A stretch of 64,000 nucleotides of DNA from an uncultured Pelagibacteraceae bacterium (lineage in GTDB: Bacteria > Pseudomonadota > Alphaproteobacteria > Pelagibacterales > Pelagibacteraceae). Positions 63,347-64,000 of this stretch are shown piece after piece (position 1 is the first letter of the stretch; the number at the start of each line of letters is the position of its first letter). The notes under the pieces are model-generated. The model worked only from the letters and a program-made list of their open reading frames with translations, made no database searches and was not told the origin of the DNA. The translations under genes and the position numbers were made by a program. The DNA lies in contig CACENW010000002.1 in the NCBI GenBank assembly GCA_902560805.1, forward strand, positions 94,501 through 158,500, in the 5' to 3' direction.

Positions 63347-63777
63347 TTATAAGAACAATTTTAATTTTTCTTTTGTTAATATCAATAAGCCCAGCAAATG
63401 AAATATTTGTTTCTTTAAAAAAAAATAAAGTAAACGTTAGGTATGGCCCAAGTTTTGACTCAGATGTAAAATATGTTTACAAAAAAATTAATCTTCCTTT
63501 AAAACAAATAGATAAAAAAGAAAACTTTAGGAGGATTATAGACTTTAAAAATAATGGTGGGTGGATACACATATCTCAATTAAAAAAAAATAATTCTGTA
63601 ATAGCAACCAAAGATAAAATTTTATTTAAAAACCCTACATCTTTTGCAAAACCAATTGCACTAATTAAGGAAGGGAGGTTATTAATATTAAAAAAGTGTG
63701 AGCAAGAATGGTGTGAAATAACCTCTGGAGAGTTTCAAGGTTGGATTAAAACAGATAAAATCTGGGGATTTAATTAA
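63337..63777 (+). CDS. Exported SH3-like domain protein
   Basis: A 146-residue protein with a signal peptide (about 1-20, core ILIFLLLISISPA then NEIF). Two bacterial SH3-like repeats follow: VSLKKNKVNVRYGPSFDS (about 25-42), with GGWIHISQL (about 74-82), then a second half ending EFQGWIKTDKIWGF. Such SH3_3 domains bind cell-wall peptides or act as adaptors in the periplasm. I choose ATG 63337, within the preceding gene's end, over a TTG at 63331. Its stop overlaps that of the convergent DUF3501 gene. Confidence 0.8.
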   Translation: MQLIIRTILIFLLLISISPANEIFVSLKKNKVNVRYGPSFDSDVKYVYKKINLPLKQIDKKENFRRIIDFKNNGGWIHISQLKKNNSVIATKDKILFKNPTSFAKPIALIKEGRLLILKKCEQEWCEITSGEFQGWIKTDKIWGFN

Positions 63778-64000
63778 CTAAAATCAGCCGAAAGTGACTT
63801 TTTGTTCTCAGCAGACAACTTAGTAGTATGAGAATATTCTTTATGATCTATTACTATTTCAACTTTGGTTTCTTCAGAATTAAATTTAGCTATTTGATCG
63901 TCTGAAAAATTAAAATGAATAAATTGAACTGAAGAAGCTTTCCCTTCAGCTGATGTTCTATCAACATCTTCCTCTGGTACAGCTTTTATTTTTTCATCAT
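63774..64000 (-). CDS. DUF3501-family protein, N-terminus cut by window edge
   Basis: A frame open from the right edge to a TAA at 63776-63774 shows the last 74 residues of a protein. The segment AVPEEDVDRTSAEGKASSVQF with its FIHFNFSDDQIAKF follow-up, and the IDHKEYSHTTKL strand, match my recollection of DUF3501 proteins, often found with a rubrerythrin-like Fe protein. Function is unknown. The stop overlaps the SH3 gene's stop by 4 nt. Confidence 0.7.
   Translation of the reverse strand, partial: DEKIKAVPEEDVDRTSAEGKASSVQFIHFNFSDDQIAKFNSEETKVEIVIDHKEYSHTTKLSAENKKSLSADFS

Overview
The window looks like a streamlined, AT-rich alphaproteobacterial chromosome of the SAR11 type (Pelagibacterales). 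Reasons: very low GC with Lys/Asn/Ile-rich proteins; tiny or absent intergenic gaps; an alphaproteobacterial gene set (RegB-type kinase, J-protein/CobS/CobT, SUV3-type helicase with 7Fe ferredoxin and CarD, homodimeric PDH E1, Coq7, HIG1 protein, a dnaA neighbourhood with mutM/ubiE/ubiB/coaBC/dut); and a TAXI-type TRAP transporter. I see no phage, insertion sequence, CRISPR array or rRNA. The lineage is inferred from family content, not from a database search.

Layout. 1-2.4 kb: an exported protein cut by the left edge, a one-helix protein, aroK-aroB, bolA. 2.4-5.7 kb: J-domain protein, cobS, cobT. 5.7-9.2 kb (minus): tRNA-Ser(GGA), gyrB, regB. 9.3-10.4 kb: a probable glycosyltransferase. 10.4-20.0 kb (minus): a translation operon led by a GT4 glycosyltransferase, then thrS-infC-rpmI-rplT-pheS-pheT-lepA. 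20-26.9 kb: a small hydrolase and gltB/gltD. 26.9-33 kb: uppP, an EamA transporter, aceF and an aceE carrying its own lipoyl domain. 33-34.4 kb: tRNA-Arg(ACG), a GT25 glycosyltransferase, a possible micro-ORF, a hotdog thioesterase. 34.4-41.1 kb (minus): aacS, an aminotransferase, TAXI binding protein and fused TRAP permease. 41.3-45.5 kb: SUV3-like helicase, TerB-like protein, fdxA, carD and, convergent to carD, a 32-residue Lys/Ala-rich gene. 45.7-54.6 kb: tRNA-Leu(CAA) with an acyl-CoA synthetase, then short convergent and divergent units (DedA-like, dsbB, coq7, HNH protein, esterase, HIG1 protein, TlpA-like protein, argH, small lipoprotein, lysA, plsC). 54.6-64 kb: dnaN, dnaA, rpsT and mutM (minus) divergent from ubiE-ubiB-coaBC-dut-ThiF-like-SH3, then the C-terminal end of a DUF3501 protein at the right edge.

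How it fits together: ammonia assimilation (GltBD), aromatic, arginine and lysine synthesis, ubiquinone synthesis (Coq7, UbiE, UbiB), pyruvate and acetoacetate activation, periplasmic thiol chemistry, and a core translation/replication set. Packing is extreme. Eight of eleven convergent gene pairs overlap at their stop codons, several divergent pairs leave only 17-42 bp between start codons, and two tRNA genes end 6-7 nt before a protein start codon. The strongest oddities are the lipoyl-AceE fusion, the hidden Lys/Ala-rich gene beside carD, and the orphan J-protein/CobS/CobT cassette.
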